Shown in pieces: positions 33,202-46,870 of a stretch of 64,000 nt of DNA. The stretch's first letter is position 1; every line of letters begins with the position of its first letter. Both the position numbers and the translations under genes were made by a program. Location of the stretch: the NCBI RefSeq assembly GCF_017591435.1, contig NC_059287.1, positions 16,822,634 through 16,886,633 of the forward strand, read 5' to 3'. This DNA comes from Portunus trituberculatus (taxonomy: Eukaryota > Arthropoda > Malacostraca > Decapoda > Portunidae). The notes under the pieces were generated by a model that saw nothing but the letters and a program-made list of their open reading frames with translations, was not told where the DNA came from and ran no database searches.

Positions 33202-33265
<64 letters not shown>
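32719..33265. repeat. Higher-order repeat: five (GA)n arrays with amplified ~60-bp spacer
   Basis: GA arrays at about 32,719-32,779, 32,826-32,882, 32,944-33,005, 33,067-33,141 and 33,204-33,264. The last three spacers are nearly identical (GTAAAACAAAAATAGAGGAA, GAGAGAGAGGAAGAGGTGAA, GGAAAACATGACTAAAGGTA); the first is related but diverged. Near-identity suggests recent unequal exchange. Frames to 170 codons are SLSL/RERE by-products. Confidence 0.95.
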
Positions 33266-33269
<4 letters not shown>

Positions 33270-33530
33270 TTAAAAAACAATTATCCTTTGTGGAAAGATG
33301 GAAAAATAGGGAAAAGAAAAATGTATTAGAAAGTCGTGTTTCCGTCTTCCCTCATCTCAGCAATCTGCATCAAACACTGGTGGCCAAAAAAAAAAAGCTG
33401 ATTCTTACTCAATAGATAAAAAATAAATGACAAGAAATAGAAAAAATGAATAAATAAATGAATAGATGAATAAAAATGATAAAAAGAAGAAAAACTGAAG
33501 CAAACCTATTTAAAGAAAGGATAGTATAGT

Positions 33531-33532
<2 letters not shown>

Positions 33533-33604
<72 letters not shown>

Positions 33605-33852
33605 CCAAGATAACCATAACAGGAATAGGAAAATCTTTAATGTCGTTCCTCTAAGTAGAATATGCAAGGAAAATATTGTAAAAGGTTAATTTAAAAGCTT
33701 TGAAGTCACTTTTACGTGGAGGTTGAAGTAAACAAAGACGCGCCTCTGGGAATCTCATCGCAGGAAGATGGAAAGTAGTAATTAAAGTAGAAAGAATGAT
33801 AATTTGAGGTAGAAAGAGTTATGATTAAGGAGAAGCTGATGCAGGAACGCTC

Positions 33853-33925
<73 letters not shown>

Positions 33926-33967
33926 CTGTGTGTGAAAGATTAGATGAGTATATAATTAGCTACTTAG

Positions 33968-34035
<68 letters not shown>

Positions 34036-34324
34036 TTATCTATTGCAAATACATCCAAGAAAATGACAAGTTTTTTTTCTTGTTTTTCTCTCATGTTGTT
34101 GTTTTCCAGCGCGTTGTCTTAAGTTCATTATAAATCACAAGGAAGAAGAAGAAGAAGAAGAAGAAGAGGAAATACAATAAAAACACTTAACTTCACCACA
34201 AAGACAACCAAAAAAAAAAAAAAAATTAATAATGAAGTAGGAAAGAAAAAAACACGTACTTTTCAATAGTTTTTCTTATCATAACTTTTCTTACCATATC
34301 AAAACCACGAGAAAAATGATAAAA

Positions 34325-34386
<62 letters not shown>
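33533..34386. repeat. (CT)n, (GA)n and (CA)n arrays
   Basis: CT at 33,533-33,600, GA at 33,855-33,922, CA at 33,970-34,030, GAA at 34,142-34,166 and CA at 34,327-34,386. The intervals between hold nothing recognised. Confidence 0.95.
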
Positions 34387-34387
<1 letters not shown>

Positions 34388-34604
34388 CTTTTGCAGAATC
34401 ACACCAGTACAAAACGGGTGGAGGAGAGGACAGGTAGGCACAGGTGGGCATAAGCTAACGGGAACACCTGGCTGTGAATATCAAGTAATGTGGATATGAT
34501 TGGAGCGGTCGTGAAAAATGATTCTCGTATGATATAGCAGTTTGAGTGAGTGACAGAGGGAATTTCTAGTTATTACTGTGGGGGTGGAACTAACACAGGA
34601 GAGG

Positions 34605-34611
<7 letters not shown>

Positions 34612-34684
<73 letters not shown>

Positions 34685-34743
34685 TTGGGGGATAGAAATA
34701 AACGGAGAGGTTATCATTTCAAACTTTATGACGATGGTGGAAA

Positions 34744-34813
<70 letters not shown>

Positions 34814-34877
34814 TATGAAAATTAGCTTTATCGAGTGTTTATTGACAGAAAGAGAAACACTGGTGGCGATAAAATGT

Positions 34878-34916
<39 letters not shown>

Positions 34917-35029
34917 GAAAATGTTCAAAGCAAGCATAACATGGAAAAAATCCTTTACGTATATATAATTTCTGGATAACACGAGTGAGCATTGATAACA
35001 TAAATAACACGACCATGCAATTACAAATA

Positions 35030-35099
<70 letters not shown>
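34612..35099. repeat. Four (GA)n arrays
   Basis: GA at about 34,612-34,680, 34,748-34,810, 34,880-34,914 and 35,034-35,099. The spacers are not clearly related to each other. Confidence 0.95.
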
Positions 35100-35102
<3 letters not shown>

Positions 35103-35517
35103 AAATGATCAAATTACTAACGATAACTGAATTAGCGAATATGAAAAAGTTAAATAAATAACATGAAAAATACCAAATGCAATGAAAATGTGTATAATCT
35201 TATTGCAAATGTATTTCAGTTAAGATAATCCCTTCAATAGCGCGGAAATTAATAACATAACATTGCCAAACACAGGAGGGGGAAAATGGAGATAAAAAAA
35301 ATGAGATTGAAAAAAAATAATGGAAGGAAAGCAAAAGAGGAGGAGGAGGAGAAGGAGGACGAGTTTACGAAGGACAAGAAAACAATACGAGGAAGAGAAG
35401 GAGAAATGAGGAGAAAAAAAAAAGGAGAATTGCAAAAGGATAAGGAGATAAGAAAAATAAAACGGAAGGCGGAAGAGGAAGTGTAGAAGAAGGAGAAAAA
35501 TAGATGAAGAGAAGAAT
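35100..35517. other. AT-rich then purine-rich sequence
   Basis: No gene. The purine-rich part (35,280-35,517) gives low-complexity frames on both strands. Confidence 0.5.
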
Positions 35518-35681
35518 TAGGAGGAGGAGGAGGAGGAAGAGGAGGAGGAGGAGGAGGAGGAGGAGGAGGAGGAGGAGGAGGAGGAGGAGGAGGAGATTCT
35601 GACCAGATTAACACATTTCTTGTTAATCATGGAATAGAGAGAGAGAGTGAGAGAGTTTTGAGCCTGATTGTTATTGTTTTC

Positions 35682-35767
<86 letters not shown>

Positions 35768-35855
35768 TTCACTGCCCCTGATAGCAAAATACATAATACT
35801 TGTGGTGGATGTATGTATGTATGTGTGTATGTATGTATGTATGTATGTATATGTG

Positions 35856-35947
<92 letters not shown>
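35518..35947. repeat. (GGA)n, (CT)n, (TATG)n and (AT)43 arrays
   Basis: GGA at 35,518-35,595, CT at 35,688-35,764, TATG-type repeats at 35,809-35,860, and an uninterrupted AT array at 35,861-35,947 (87 bp). The AT block is self-complementary and could extrude as a cruciform. Confidence 0.97.
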
Positions 35948-35950
<3 letters not shown>

Positions 35951-36058
35951 GCAGACAATGTGTATGTGTTTTTTGCGTCTGTTATGTTTTATATTGTTAT
36001 TATTGTTCAGTTTTCAAGGTGATGTTGTTATGTGAGGATTAAGGATTAGCTTGTGTTG

Positions 36059-36445
<387 letters not shown>

Positions 36446-36449
<4 letters not shown>

Positions 36450-36716
36450 ACTCTTCTCTTTGAAAGTTATAATGACGTAATGTTCGTGACTAGAAGAGGG
36501 GAAAGGGAGGGAGGGGGAGGTGGGGAGGGGCGAAGGGAGAGGACGCAACGTAATGGAGAGTGAGTGAGGGCGAGTGAGGGGAAGGTGCAGCGAGGGAAGG
36601 GAACGCAGGCGACCCTCCCTAATGATGGTGATCTTAAAGCCCCATCAGAAGAGTGTTGGATTGCCTGAAGCTTCGAGTCAAGTTAAAATTCTGCTTCCCT
36701 TTCATATATAGAAACG
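36446..36716. other. G-rich then ordinary sequence
   Basis: GGGAGGGAGGGGGAGG-type run near 36,500-36,530 (quadruplex-capable), then unremarkable sequence. Confidence 0.5.
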
Positions 36717-36804
36717 TTTTTCCTTCACTCTTCCCTTCTACTTTTTCCTTCACTCTTTCCTTCACTCCTTCCTTCACTCCTTCCTTCACTCTTTCCTTCT
36801 ACGT
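36717..36804. repeat. (TTCACTCCTTCC)n minisatellite
   Basis: About seven 12-bp units with TTTCC/CTTCC variation. Confidence 0.85.
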
Positions 36805-37090
36805 TTTTTTATTGATTTTTTGTGTTATTTTTGGTGAATTAATTGTTATTTTTCACTTGTAATTTTTTTGTGTATCTGTTATAAATCTTTCATTTTTTTA
36901 CTATTATTTTCTTTTTTTAGCGTTTTTCGTTGCTGGAAAATGCCAAAAGAAATGTCTTCTGCCTCTTTTCCTTCCTTTTTAACAGACTTTTTTTTTCTCT
37001 TTTTCTTATATTTACGTTTGTATTTTGAGCATTTAAGGAAGAATATTTTGCACGTTTCTTCCGTTTTGTTTTATCTGTCACTCCTTCTCC

Positions 37091-37655
<565 letters not shown>

Positions 37656-37730
37656 TACCACACACACTCACATGCACACTCACTCGCTCACACACATACA
37701 TACACATACGCATACATACTCAGTTTCACC

Positions 37731-38470
<740 letters not shown>

Positions 38471-38684
38471 TTAACCCCTTCACTAACAGGATGCGTTTTT
38501 AATATTCATTCTGATTACTGTTTGGCGACTTTATACAGCTTCGGAAACTTATATGGGGATTGAAATAGTGAAGACTCTGGCCATTAATCTTTTGACCTGC
38601 GTAGACCATTCCTAATGTAAATAAAATCGTTTAGTCGCGCCAAAAAGTCATAATAGAAATACGTTCCAGTACTGAAGGGTTTAA
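38471..38684 (-). mobile_element. TTAA MITE, copy 6, full length
   Basis: 214 bp from TTAACCCCTTCACTAACAGG to TACTGAAGGGTTTAA. Both TTAA ends and both inverted termini are present, making this one of the best copies for defining the family. Confidence 0.88.
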
Positions 38685-39118
38685 AACAGTCCTTATAGGA
38701 GATCAAAACGAGCATGAACACAAACCAAGAGCATTGTATACATAAATAGGAGTGTCTTTGTAGTATGACGATGTAGGGGGTGTGGTAAGTGTAATAGGGT
38801 GTAGAGAAGGTGTAGAGCATCACATGGGTGGCTGGGTGTTGACATGTGAGGGGCTGACCACGATGGAGGTGAGGTGTTGCAGAGGAGGTGTAGAAATGAG
38901 GGTTGCAAGGATGTTTATGTTTGTGGGAAGGCGTGTACTAAAAGACAGGTTGCGTGTGTGGAGTGTGTGAAAGCGTGGGTAGTGATGGCGTGGGTGTGTG
39001 TGGATGTGTGTGGTTGTGTGTGAGTGTGTCAAGATGCGAAGGGTATATGTGTGCTGAGAATGATGTGTGTAGGATATTAGCGCTGAAAGATTCGTAGAAG
39101 AGTAAGTGTTAGGAAGGT

Positions 39119-39120
<2 letters not shown>
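38685..39120. other. GT-rich degenerate sequence
   Basis: GTGTGG/GGTGTAG-rich sequence (38,770-39,060) with no regular period. Short antisense frames have no recognisable domain. Confidence 0.5.

Positions 39121-39199
<79 letters not shown>
39121..39199. repeat. (GA)n microsatellite
   Basis: GA array of about 79 bp. Confidence 0.97.
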
Positions 39200-39202
<3 letters not shown>

Positions 39203-39235
39203 CTAAAGACCATAGAAACTTACCTAACGTTAGAC

Positions 39236-39605
39236 TATGCTGTGTTATTTTAGATTAATTGTAGGTAAGGTAAAGGTTAGGTAAAGGTTAGGTTAGGTTA
39301 GGTTAGGTTAGATAGGCTCTCTGTTAGCTTAGGTTAGGTTAGGTTTGATTAAGTTAACATAGGTAAGTTAGGTTAGCTAGATTAGGGTAGGTTATGTTAG
39401 GTTAGGTTAGGTTAGATTAAGTTAACGTAGAATTAGCTTGATTTGCTTTAGGTTAGGTAAGTTAGGTAAGTTAGTTAGGCTCTAAATTAGGTTAGATTGG
39501 GTTAGGTTAGGTTAGGTTAGGTTAGATCAAGTTAGCGTAGGATTAGCTTGGCTTGTTTTAGGGTAGGTAAGTTAGCTAGGCTCTATGTTAGGTTAGGTTG
39601 GGTCA
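39236..39605 (+). repeat. TTAGG block 3 with higher-order structure
   Basis: GGTTAGGTTAGG runs are interrupted by repeated non-telomeric modules: GATTAAGTTAACRTAGG near 39,348 and 39,414 and GATCAAGTTAGCGTAGGATT near 39,525; TTAGCTTGRYTTGYTTTAGG twice; GGCTCT near 39,313, 39,478 and 39,578. A telomere-like repeat is thus embedded in a longer unit of 100-165 bp. Confidence 0.85.
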
Positions 39606-39704
39606 TGTCACGTGTAGGGAAAACTAATTGACCCGTGCATAGGTAAGCCAGAGAGCGGCATAGGTATCAGGGAGTGGCGGGTCGTGACTCCATAGCTTCC
39701 GGCG

Positions 39705-39842
39705 AGCAGGTGGATGGGCGGGATGGGCGGTGGGCGGGGAAGTGGATGGGCGGGGTGGATGGTGTGTGGGTTTAGTGGATGGGCGGGGTAGGTGGTGTGC
39801 GGTCTGGGTCCAATAGCGGAGATGGATGATGTCATTTCCCGC
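39705..39842 (+). promoter_or_regulatory. Promoter-like cluster: five GGGCGG, CCAAT, TGATGTCA, TTTCCCGC
   Basis: GGGCGG at 39,716, 39,725, 39,732, 39,748 and 39,781; CCAAT at 39,810-39,814; TGATGTCA (CRE-like) at 39,827-39,834; TTTCCCGC (full E2F-type consensus) at 39,835-39,842. The GGGCGG motifs lie in GTGGATGGGCGGG repeats, so part of the cluster may be a G-rich minisatellite. No TATA or open frame follows. Confidence 0.35.
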
Positions 39843-39848
39843 TGCAGT

Positions 39849-40439
<591 letters not shown>

Positions 40440-40595
40440 CGTATGGTTTGCATGAAAAACGAAGAAAATAATGGAAATAAGTACTTTGGTGTCACACGGT
40501 AATTTCACCAGCGAATTAACTCGAAAAGCATTCCTTAATTATGGTCGCGGAAAACATCCCTTATACTGAGGAAGATCAAAAGTGATGGCTGGCAT

Positions 40596-40632
<37 letters not shown>

Positions 40633-40704
40633 GAACAAAGGGAGGTTAGGAGAGAAAGGGAAAGGAGGAATATAGAAGATAGGAAGAGGTGAAAGGGATT
40701 CAAG

Positions 40705-41105
40705 TGCCTGGGTTAATTATTGGGTTAGGTTTGAGTGGGTTTAGGTGGGTTTAAGTGGGTCTGGATGGGTTTAGGTGGATTTGGGTGTGTTTGCGTGGAT
40801 TTGGTTGAGGTTTGGATGGGTTTACGTGGATTTGGGTGGGTATAGGTGGGTTTGGGTGGATTTGGGCAGGTTTGGGGTCGTTTGTGTGGGTTTGCGTGGG
40901 TATTGGGTTGGTTTAAATGGGTTTGCGTGGGTTTGAATGCGTTTGCGTGGATGTGGGTGGGTTTCCGTCGATTTGGATGGCTTTGAGTAGGTTAGCGTGG
41001 GTATAGGTGGGTTTGGGCGTGTTTGGGTGAGTTTGGGTGGGTTTGCGTGGGTTTGCGTGGGTTTGCATGGGTTTGGGTGGGCTTAGTGGGCTCTTGTGTG
41101 GGTTT
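40705..41105 (+). repeat. Degenerate ~10-bp GGGTTTGCGT minisatellite, ~40 units
   Basis: Units such as GGGTTTGCGT, GGGTTTAGGT, GGATTTGGGT and GGGTATAGGT follow each other for about 400 bp with substitutions but a largely kept 10-bp period. The plus strand is G-rich with many closely spaced GGG runs, which makes G-quadruplexes possible. Confidence 0.9.
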
Positions 41106-41254
41106 GTTGATGTTAACTTGTGTTTTTGTTGTTTATCTGCTCGTGTTGTTTATTTATTTATTTTTTTAATGTATTTTCTTTAGTAATATTTGTTGTATTT
41201 CCCTATATTTATTCTATTCGTTTATGTTTATTATTTTTATTATAGATATAGTTT

Positions 41255-41525
<271 letters not shown>

Positions 41526-41739
41526 CCGGAGGAGGAGCAGCGATAAACTTCACAATGCCTGAATCATAAATATTTTGAAGTATCATTATTGAATTATGCA
41601 AAAAGCTCATATTTAATTGACTTGGCTAATTTATAACAAGTGTGAGCTTTTCTAATTGCTGAAATATCTCGTAATTGACTCGGAGTCTAGGAATGCTAAA
41701 AACTTTAATCACATTTCCATTGGTATATTGATGGTATTA

Positions 41740-41862
41740 ATGACGATGATAGGGATGGTGGTGATGGTGGTGGCAGTGGTGGTGGTTTTGGTGATGACAG
41801 TAGTAATAGTGATAATTATAGTAGTAGGAGAAGTAGAAATAGTAATAGTGTTGGTAGTAGTG

Positions 41863-41899
<37 letters not shown>

Positions 41900-41983
41900 A
41901 AATAATAGTAGTAGTAGAAATAATAATAGTAGTAATAGTCGCTTAGATGGAAGCTGCTTTTACCAATATAATAGAAAAGTATC

Positions 41984-42038
<55 letters not shown>

Positions 42039-42135
42039 ACTTAGAAACTGCTTTACCAATATAATGTAAAAGAACACCACCACCACCACCTTCACCACTA
42101 CCACAACCACCACCACCACCACCACCACCACCACC

Positions 42136-42176
<41 letters not shown>

Positions 42177-42200
42177 CAGCACCACCACCACCACCACCAT
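41740..42200. repeat. (GGT), (GTA), (CAC) and (CTA) trinucleotide arrays
   Basis: GATGGT/GGT near 41,755-41,790, GTA at 41,857-41,900 and 41,985-42,038, then CAC/CTA/CAC at 42,076-42,200. GTA followed by CTA forms a complementary pair. A short AGAAATAATAGTAGT block is duplicated near 41,898 and 41,916. Confidence 0.95.
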
Positions 42201-42366
42201 AATAATAATAACACTAATACTAAGTGTAAAGTTAACGCGGCGGCAGCTTTGGTGGGAAAAATTCTACAACACATAGTAATAACCGTGAGAAAATTTACCT
42301 TTACGTCTAATAATTAAACATTACTTATGAGATAATTCCACCTGAGAGGAAATCCACCACATGAGG

Positions 42367-42368
<2 letters not shown>

Positions 42369-42415
<47 letters not shown>

Positions 42416-42500
42416 CACCCACTTCCTGTTATCAAGAGTTTGGGAGTCTGGCTTCTCTGTGCCGCCTCACTCACCCTTGTAAATATAAACACCTGACGTC

Positions 42501-42563
<63 letters not shown>
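42369..42563. repeat. Inverted pair (GA)n ... (CT)n
   Basis: GA at 42,369-42,411 and CT at 42,497-42,563, separated by about 85 bp of unique sequence. Confidence 0.95.
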
Positions 42564-42566
<3 letters not shown>

Positions 42567-42786
42567 CATGACCTCTAAGCAAGAGTAATTTAAAGGTCCA
42601 AGCATCGTTGAGGTTTTTCTAAATGTCTTCACCACTAGTTCTTTGTAGACGATGAGGTGTATTTTGTATTTCTGGTAATTTATTCTTATTATAATCCTGT
42701 CTTACATTCTTAGCTGTGAGAATTATATAGACGTTGTAAGTAGATTGTTTTTTTTGTTAATGTTATTCTCACTTATGCAACAGCTA

Positions 42787-42995
42787 TGCGTACGTATTCA
42801 AAAACGCTCTGCTTTCTCACCACGACTATTTTCCAAGGCCACAGAGATGATTAGTAGGGTTTCCAAGAGTGTTTCTCCAGTTAATAATGTAGAATTCTTG
42901 TCAATCGGCCTGTAGAATCGTAAAAACACCTTTGAAATCTCGTGTAAATTTAGATAAAGTTTTCTGAAATACTTTAGTTGAAAGTTTGAAAATAC
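42787..42995 (+). mobile_element. Family-B MITE-like element, best copy
   Basis: Starts GTACGTATTCAAAAACGCTC and ends GTTTGAAAATACGAGCCC; the end reverse-complemented (GGGCTCGTATTTTCAAAC) aligns with the start, giving an imperfect terminal inverted repeat of about 14-16 bp. Body: CTCACCACGACTATTTTCCA, AAGGCCACAGAGATGATTAG, AATGTAGAATTCTTGT and AAAAACACCTTTGAAA. Related copies at 6,504-7,070 and 21,223-21,509. Non-autonomous DNA element by structure; superfamily not determined. Confidence 0.65.
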
Positions 42996-43405
42996 GAGCC
43001 CATTATCAGAGAGAGAGAGACAGAGGGGTAATAATGTAAGACCGAAATTATATTGTAAAGTGTCTTAGAATCTTTTATTTTTCAACTTCAGATTCTACAT
43101 CCTACATTGTTTCATGAATTGTGAACGCAAACGAGAAGAGAAAAAATAATTGAAATAGTCGAGTTTATTTATTTCGAATGGCTGGAATGTGAGTGACTTA
43201 AAATCATTGTCTTCATTTGCATTCGTTAAGTTCAAAGTCGTGTAAATATTACGTTGCCAGCGAGCCACGAAAAACAGAGGCTTACATAATCACTTTTGCC
43301 TCGCCTTCGTCTGCTCGTCTTCTGCAGTGTCCAATTTTCTGACAGTGTGCGGTGTGTTGAATGATTAAATAGATACACAAGCTAAAAGAAAGTCTCTCGT
43401 CTCTC

Positions 43406-43455
<50 letters not shown>

Positions 43456-43742
43456 CATAATAAAGTTTTACCTGTGATTTGTTACACGCCATTGCTTCAT
43501 GTTTTATGAATCTCCTGTGTTGTGACATTCTGCTTCCTTCCCTAACCTTGACTGCGATCAGCCAGGAAGCTCTCACATGCATTACTTGATTCTTTTTTAA
43601 CAATTATAGCTCCACAAAATTGCTTCTTATTATAGTCATTGGAGGCTTTGATTGCGTTCCGCCTGAAAAATCTGTATGTTTCAAGCGGGGTTAGACATTT
43701 GATAATAGCCTTTACAGGATTGCAATACGTTATGTCTCATAT
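42996..43742. repeat. Ordinary sequence with one (CT)n array
   Basis: CT at 43,401-43,452. The rest is unremarkable AT-rich sequence without a supportable gene. Confidence 0.7.
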
Positions 43743-43954
43743 TTAACCCCTTCAGTACTGGGACGTATTCTTACCTTTAGTTTTTGGATGTGATTAGACG
43801 ATTTTTGCATTAGGAAGGGTCTATGGAGGTCAGAAGATTAATGAATGGCCACAGTCTTTACTATTTTCATCCCCCTCACTTAAGTTTCTGAAGCTGTGTC
43901 AAATCACCAGATAGTAAGCAGAATGAATGGGGAAGTGTGTCATGAAGGGGTTAA
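43743..43954 (+). mobile_element. TTAA MITE, copy 7, full length
   Basis: 212 bp from TTAACCCCTTCAGTACTGGG to CATGAAGGGGTTAA. Both TTAA ends are intact; the right terminus has lost a few bases of the GTACTGAAGGGG arm. Confidence 0.88.
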
Positions 43955-44078
43955 TGTGGTTTTCAAGTATTTTAGAACTTATTTCAATGTGCACCGAACT
44001 GACTGACTGCTGTAGTAATTGATAAAGGTCTGCAGGAAGTTTGGGAGTTATGAGACCATCAGTGACGTGCGGAGCGGA

Positions 44079-44230
44079 GACTGAGTGATGAAGGGACAAG
44101 AAGAGCAGATTGATGTTGCAAAGATGAGGATGCTGAGCTGGATGCTGGGAGTGACAGAGATGGATGGAGGGAGGAGTGATGCAGGACGAGGGACAGCAAA
44201 GGTTGTTTCAATATGCAGCAGAGATTTGAG
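44079..44230 (+). pseudogene. Scrap of an RTE-type reverse transcriptase C-terminus
   Basis: The frame reads QEEQIDVAKMRMLSWMLGVT and then MDGGRSDAGRGTAKVV. This resembles the C-terminal segment of RTE-clade non-LTR retrotransposon RTs, where a V-x-EMRMLRWM-x-GVT block is followed by a D-x-x-RNE-type segment and G-T-x-KV. The expected WYGH motif downstream is not found. The frame continues to about 44,294 without recognisable sequence. A short dead fragment, named from family memory rather than a search. Confidence 0.45.
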
Positions 44231-44305
44231 TGGTACTGTCACACTGAGGGAAGGAAAGAGCAATGTGTGGAGAGAACTATGGAAATTAATGTAGCTATAT
44301 TAACT

Positions 44306-44495
44306 CAGGTTAGGTAATTTAAGTTAGATTAGATTGGGTTGGGTTAGGTTGGGTTGGGTTAGGTTGGGTTAGGTTAGGTTTAGGTTGGGTTAGGTTAGGT
44401 TGGGTTAAGCTTAAGGTTTGATTAAGTTAAGGTTAAGTTAAGGTTAAGTTAAGGTTAAGTTAGGTTATGTCAGGGTAGTTTACGTCAGGTTAGAG
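44306..44495 (+). repeat. TTAGG / TTGGG block 4
   Basis: GGTTGGGTTAGG repeats pass into AAGTTAAGGTTAAGTTAAGG repeats. Interstitial and irregular. Confidence 0.85.
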
Positions 44496-45689
44496 TTGAT
44501 AATGAGAAGCTTAACTGAAGAGTAACCGAATACAAAACTTCTTAATAGCTATACAGTGAAAGAGAGACATAAAACCTTCGCTCCTTGCATCACATTTCCT
44601 CGCCTGGCCAGAGTTGTGTCAGGCATCAAAGCGTGATGGATTACACGCTATACTAGGCACCACTTTCATAAGGGCACACCAAAGTACTCGTTAAAACACC
44701 ACTGCCAATGAACACCACCGGGACATGCGTTTCATAAAGGCTGAAAAAAATATTCATTAGAATAACACCAGCTCTAAAGTACCACCACCACCACCACTAC
44801 TACCACTACTACCATTACTATTACTACTACTACTGCTACTACTATTACAACCAATACTACTAACATTACTACTACTACTACTACCACCACCACCACCACC
44901 ACCACCACCACCACCACTACCACCAAGCACACGCAGAAACCGTGTGTCAAAGCCGCTATACATTTACAGCAGTGCCGCGGCTGGAAACAATTTGTCGCTT
45001 GTTGATAAACCTCCGTATAATCGTCCGGTAAACTGTAAAGAGCTTATGATCCTCTAAAAGCTACGAAAATGGTTTAAACGCCGTAATTTGCGAGTATGAT
45101 GGCGCGCCGGACTGAATGCGTGAGGGAAGACCACGTGACGGGGAAAATTTTACCGATGAGGAAAGTTAATAGGGATGTTTTCATATTTATTTATTTATTT
45201 GTGCATTTTGAGTGGTAATGAACCGCGGGCCGCTCTGCTAATGACGTGTGCTGTCGAATGAGAGAATTACGAGCGGACAGATGTGCTGGGAATATAATTA
45301 ATAATAGGTGGGCTGAGTGCAGAGTACACTAAGTAAGGATTAGGTGCTAAAGAGGCTTACATACATACATACATACATAAGCACGCTGGCTGCAAAGAAA
45401 ACGAGGAATTTATTAAAGCCACGTGACCAGATGGTAAAATAGAAGAAAATGGAATAGATATTAATTGAAGACACGTGTTGACTACTTGGAAAAAGAAAAA
45501 AAGGAATAAATATCAATAAATAAAGAAATGAAGACTCAGGAAGATAACAAGGAAGTGAAATCAAATGTACTCGCTGACAGGAATCGTGAAAGCAGTGAAT
45601 AATAAAAGAGACTCAGAATGTCGATGAAAAATTAAGTTGAGATTAAGATCATTCGTTAATAAAATCTATATACGTGTTTGGTGTTCCTC
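44496..45689. repeat. Ordinary sequence with a CAC/CTA array
   Basis: CAC and CTA triplets at 44,782-44,922 (minus strand reads as poly-Gly/poly-Ser). 44,925-45,689 is complex AT-rich sequence with no supportable gene, apart from an ATAC tetramer run at 45,359-45,378. Confidence 0.75.
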
Positions 45690-46110
45690 TCCTCCTCCTC
45701 CTCCTCCTCCTCCTCCTCCTCCTCCTCCTCTGTTCTCCCTTCCTTCCTCCTTTTCTTTGTTCTTTCCTTTGTCCTCTTCCTTACACTTTTCCTTTTCTTT
45801 CCATCTGTTTAATCAAATTTTCCTCCAGCCTCCTTCCTCCTCTTTACTTTTTCCTATCCTCCTTTCCTCCTTTCCTTCCTTCTTCACCTTACTTATCAAT
45901 TTCCTTCATCTTCCTTCACCCCTGTCTCCTCTACCTTCCTCTCCTTTCCTCCTTAATTTTTCCTCTCGTCTTTCCTCCACTTTCCTCACATTTCCTCCTT
46001 GGTTACGCTCTTTGCTCCTTCCTCTTCCACCTCCCCACCCTTGTTTTCAGTCTTCCACAGCCACGACATCCGTAGCGCTTCCTCCCTTCCATCCTTCCTT
46101 CACTCACCAT
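45690..46110. repeat. Pyrimidine-rich tract with (CTC)n
   Basis: CTC at 45,690-45,732, then CT/TTCC-rich sequence. Plus-strand frames of 133 and 158 codons (L/P/F/S-rich) are by-products. Confidence 0.88.
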
Positions 46111-46442
46111 TAATCTATTACTTAATTTTAAACTCGTTATTTTCCCGATGGCTGAGAGACAAGACGAGGCGAGGCTAGACACACAAGCCGCGGTGAGGCA
46201 AGGATGGAAAATCACGTCATTAGCTTGTTCCAGAAAATTGGGCCGTTGTAATGAAGGCTTGCTGTGTGTCAGGGCTGGGAGTGACAGTATGTGGGTCTGG
46301 GGGTTGGTGGTTACTGGGACAGGGCGGGGATCGACTAGTGGTGCTGGGTTGCCAAGTTATCAGGCTTAGAATAATCAGGCTTGTGAATAATCCAGCTGTT
46401 CTAATCAAGGTAATTAGGAGAGGCTTGAGCACCGCCACCACC

Positions 46443-46445
<3 letters not shown>

Positions 46446-46479
<34 letters not shown>

Positions 46480-46553
46480 GGTTCGTTGGTTCGAGTCATG
46501 TTTCAGCGGTTCATTTCTGCTTTTCGGCACTACAGCTTCGTTTTCGTCCTCTC

Positions 46554-46602
<49 letters not shown>

Positions 46603-46816
46603 CGGTTCGTTGGCTTAAATCGCGTCTCGGTGGTTCATTCGGATTCAGGTTCGAGTTCATTTGGTTCATTATTCCTTCTATCTTAGCTGGTCATGTTGTT
46701 GTTGTTGTTGTTGTTGTTGTTCGTAATAGCCTCTTGCGTTATTTTGCCTGCTAAACTCTAATATGTAATTAACGTAGGCATATTTCCTTCACTTGATAAT
46801 GGATTACTCTATATTC

Positions 46817-46867
<51 letters not shown>
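46446..46867. repeat. Duplicated (CT)n plus GGTTCGTTGG flank, (TTG)n, (GA)n
   Basis: CT at 46,446-46,477 and 46,557-46,597. Each is followed by a related flank: ATGGTTCGTTGGTTCGAGTC with CAGCGGTTCATTTC, and TACGGTTCGTTGGCTTAAAT with CGGTGGTTCATTCG. Period about 115 bp. TTG at 46,697-46,721 and GA at 46,819-46,867 follow. Confidence 0.88.

Positions 46868-46870
<3 letters not shown>

Noticed and set aside
46148..46369. 73-codon complex frame with an ATG start
   Set aside because: No recognisable family and no splice or promoter support; the length is within chance expectation for 64 kb.
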